The notes beneath the pieces were generated by a model, which was not told where the DNA came from, searched no databases, and was given only the letters and a program-made list of their open reading frames with translations. Shown here in pieces: positions 62,558 to 64,000 of a stretch of DNA of 64,000 bases. The stretch comes from Anaerotignum sp. (lineage in GTDB: Bacteria > Bacillota > Clostridia > Lachnospirales > Anaerotignaceae): assembly GCA_020024455.1 (NCBI GenBank), contig JAHHTU010000002.1, forward strand, positions 92,280-156,279, written 5' to 3'. The position numbers and the translations under genes are program-made. Numbering within the stretch: the stretch's first letter is position 1; the number at the start of each line of letters is the position of its first letter.

Positions 62558-63505
62558 TTATTTCAAAAATTCTATCAAAATACGATAAAATGCTTTTGGA
62601 TTTTCTAAATGCGGCAAAGATGCTGTATCTTCAAATAACAAAAATGCACCCTTATCCTGCATTTGTTCTGCCTCCTCCAAATATTTTACGGGATTGGTTT
62701 GGTTTTTTTCGCCCCAAATCAATAAAAATGGTATCTGCAATTCTGAAAAGGCACGTTTTGTATCTGCGGCAAAAAAACGTGTGCGATATGCGGCAAAACT
62801 TGCTTTTGCCCCTTTGCCATACCTTGCGTTTTGATATAGGTTTTCCACAAAATCCACAGGCATACGCTCTGTTTGCCAGAACAATGTTTCTGCCATACGC
62901 TGTATGGATTTTTTTGTGGTGTTATCCAGAAAGAACTGTGTCCCCACAACAGGCAACCATAATTTTTGTAATGGTTGTACATCTTCCGATGTGGCAAAGC
63001 CTTGCCCAATGCCTTCGGGAGAAATCAAAACCAATTTTTTGATGTCCTTTGGATATAACATGGCAAGCACCAATGCAATATCTGCACTGCCGTTTGCTGC
63101 CACCCATACCGCCGGCTCTTTTATCACATCTGTTATAAATTTATGCAGTATTGTAGCATATTGATATGCCGTCCACGGCTTTGTGGGTTTGTGTGATTGC
63201 CCATATCCAACCATGTCTATTTGATATACACGATATTCTTTTTCCAAGCGTTCGACTTGTGGTCGCCATTCTCTGCGGGAAGCACCCAAGTGCATACTAT
63301 GCAATAACACAACAGGCGTGCCATAGCCTGTGACTTCATATGCCATAGACACCCTATCTGTTTCATAAATGGTATGCGGTGTGATATCTGCGTGTTTATT
63401 TGCGACTGTCAAACATATTTTTTGACGCAATAGCAACGCAAGTGCTGTTATGCCACAAGATGCAAAAAGGGGCAATGCTGTTTTTTTGATTGCTTTTTTC
63501 AACAT
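62558..63505 (-). CDS. Alpha/beta hydrolase with N-terminal membrane helix
   Basis: 315 residues. One N-terminal helix (ALPLFASCGITALALLL). Core: VVLLHSMHLGASRREWRPQV (oxyanion loop), RVYQIDMVGYGQSHKPTKPW, nucleophile region VWVAANGSADIALVLAML, LLIWGEKNQTNPVKY and the His-bearing SLPHLENPKAFY. The nucleophile elbow is N-G-S-A-D instead of G-x-S-x-G; Ser may still serve, or the protein may be a degenerate family member. ATG 63505 follows AAGGAGG by eight bases. Heads a probable operon with the two thioesterases and proC. Confidence 0.82.
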   Translation of the reverse strand: MLKKAIKKTALPLFASCGITALALLLRQKICLTVANKHADITPHTIYETDRVSMAYEVTGYGTPVVLLHSMHLGASRREWRPQVERLEKEYRVYQIDMVGYGQSHKPTKPWTAYQYATILHKFITDVIKEPAVWVAANGSADIALVLAMLYPKDIKKLVLISPEGIGQGFATSEDVQPLQKLWLPVVGTQFFLDNTTKKSIQRMAETLFWQTERMPVDFVENLYQNARYGKGAKASFAAYRTRFFAADTKRAFSELQIPFLLIWGEKNQTNPVKYLEEAEQMQDKGAFLLFEDTASLPHLENPKAFYRILIEFLK

Positions 63506-63621
63506 CAATCATTCCTCCTTGATACAAAACAGTTTTATTCCATATTTATTATGAACTGAAAAATGACATTTGAAAAGGACATTTTTCATAAGATAATATT
63601 AAGATTGGGAGGGAATGGGGC

Positions 63622-63828
63622 ATGGACGGATTTTTGACATTGGCAGGGCAATTATTCCTGATTGTATGCATACAGTCTGTATTAGATGTACTTGCATCTG
63701 ACAGAAAATATACACCTTTACAAAAAATGATATCCATTGGTTGCTATATAGCATCTTTGGTATTGGTGTTGCGATTTATGCAGACACATTTATTTCATGT
63801 CATACAAAGTATGAGCAGAATATTTTGA
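63622..63828 (+). CDS. Hypothetical small two-helix membrane protein
   Basis: 68 residues with two hydrophobic segments (LTLAGQLFLIVCIQSVLDVL and ISIGCYIASLVLVLRFM) and a hydrophilic connecting loop. The ribosome binding site GGGAGGGAATGGGG is good, which is why I accept it. The gene ends 10 bases before the parS palindrome. No family known to me. Confidence 0.5.
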   Translation: MDGFLTLAGQLFLIVCIQSVLDVLASDRKYTPLQKMISIGCYIASLVLVLRFMQTHLFHVIQSMSRIF

Positions 63829-63864
63829 ACCGATGGTTTGTTTCACGTGAAACAAACCATCGGT
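63829..63864. repeat. Perfect parS site within a 36-base palindrome
   Basis: 63839-63854 is exactly TGTTTCACGTGAAACA, the ParB (Spo0J) recognition sequence. The symmetry extends to 36 bases with arms ACCGATGGTTTGTTTCAC and its exact complement. parS sites lie mostly near oriC. No parA/parB genes are in the window, but they could be to the right. The sequence after 63865 is AT-rich with no gene recognised to the window end. Confidence 0.9.
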
Positions 63865-64000
63865 GCATCACACATCATATGAAAACATCAAATTCTGTGT
63901 ATACTATCCATAAACACTTTTACATACAGTATAGCACATCAAAACACAAACCACAATGACAGAAACGCTTTGTTGTAGGTTTGTCAAACATATGTTACAG

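Noticed and set aside
1..64000. CRISPR arrays, insertion sequences, integrases, rRNA genes
   Set aside because: No regularly spaced repeats, transposase-like frames, terminal inverted repeats or rRNA signatures were found on either strand.

Overview
The window is a contiguous stretch of AT-rich chromosome from a low-GC, anaerobic, endospore-forming Firmicute, most likely a Clostridium-like or Lachnospiraceae-like member of Clostridia. Supporting genes are spoIIP, a bofA-type sigma-K processing inhibitor with its yaaL/DUF2508 partner, a single-chain pyruvate:ferredoxin oxidoreductase, cdaA-cdaR-glmM, ECF-type vitamin transporters under TPP and FMN riboswitches, and strong AGGAGG ribosome binding sites with frequent TTG starts. 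I see no rRNA, insertion sequence, prophage or CRISPR array; the only tRNA is tRNA-Arg(CCU).

Layout. 0-4 kb: an opine-dehydrogenase-like gene (cut by the window edge) with a YfcC transporter, then a two-component system and tRNA-Arg. 4.2-8.8 kb: a four-gene operon of an intracellular leucine-rich-repeat protein, a metallopeptidase-like/vWA protein, a MoxR-type AAA+ ATPase and a small unknown. This is the best candidate for an under-described system. 8.8-14.5 kb: UDP-GlcNAc 2-epimerase reading in frame into a SHOCT-like coiled-coil protein, a fumarylacetoacetase-family enzyme, and argGH. 14.6-21.1 kb: spoIIP, an unknown, and a polyamine ABC operon (potABCD-like) led by an XRE-cupin regulator; its ATPase carries two inserted Ig-like repeats. 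21.7-28.2 kb: aminotransferase, MarR-MATE pair with a perfect 36-bp operator palindrome, an XRE/membrane pair, a thiamine salvage operon behind a TPP riboswitch, thioredoxin.

28.5-43.5 kb is mostly plus-strand housekeeping: ddl-murI, an MBL hydrolase, tex, FMN riboswitch-ribU, a SUKH protein, rpsF-ssb-rpsR, yaaL-bofA, a probable small RNA, a rhomboid protease, a cluster of seven DnaA boxes before a family-4-like uracil-DNA glycosylase, and a divergent lysine-pathway pair (N-acetyl-diaminopimelate deacetylase and dapH). 43.6-53.2 kb is mostly minus strand: cdaA-cdaR-glmM, a DUF3137-like protein, a SUKH-3-like protein, an LCM-type methyltransferase, greA-lysS and an unknown. 53.6-64 kb: pyruvate:ferredoxin oxidoreductase, a dicarboxylate/amino acid symporter, a ferredoxin-like protein divergent from a Crp/Fnr regulator, proC with two hotdog thioesterases and an alpha/beta hydrolase, and, near the right edge, a perfect parS site inside a 36-bp palindrome.

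Taken together, parS, the DnaA-box cluster and the rpsF-ssb-rpsR and yaaL-bofA gene sets (both origin-proximal in Bacillus subtilis) suggest that the window lies in the origin-proximal part of the chromosome. I do not claim that oriC itself is here: there is no dnaA/dnaN, and genes converge on rather than diverge from the DnaA-box cluster. All functional calls rest on motif and family recognition by eye; no database search was run.
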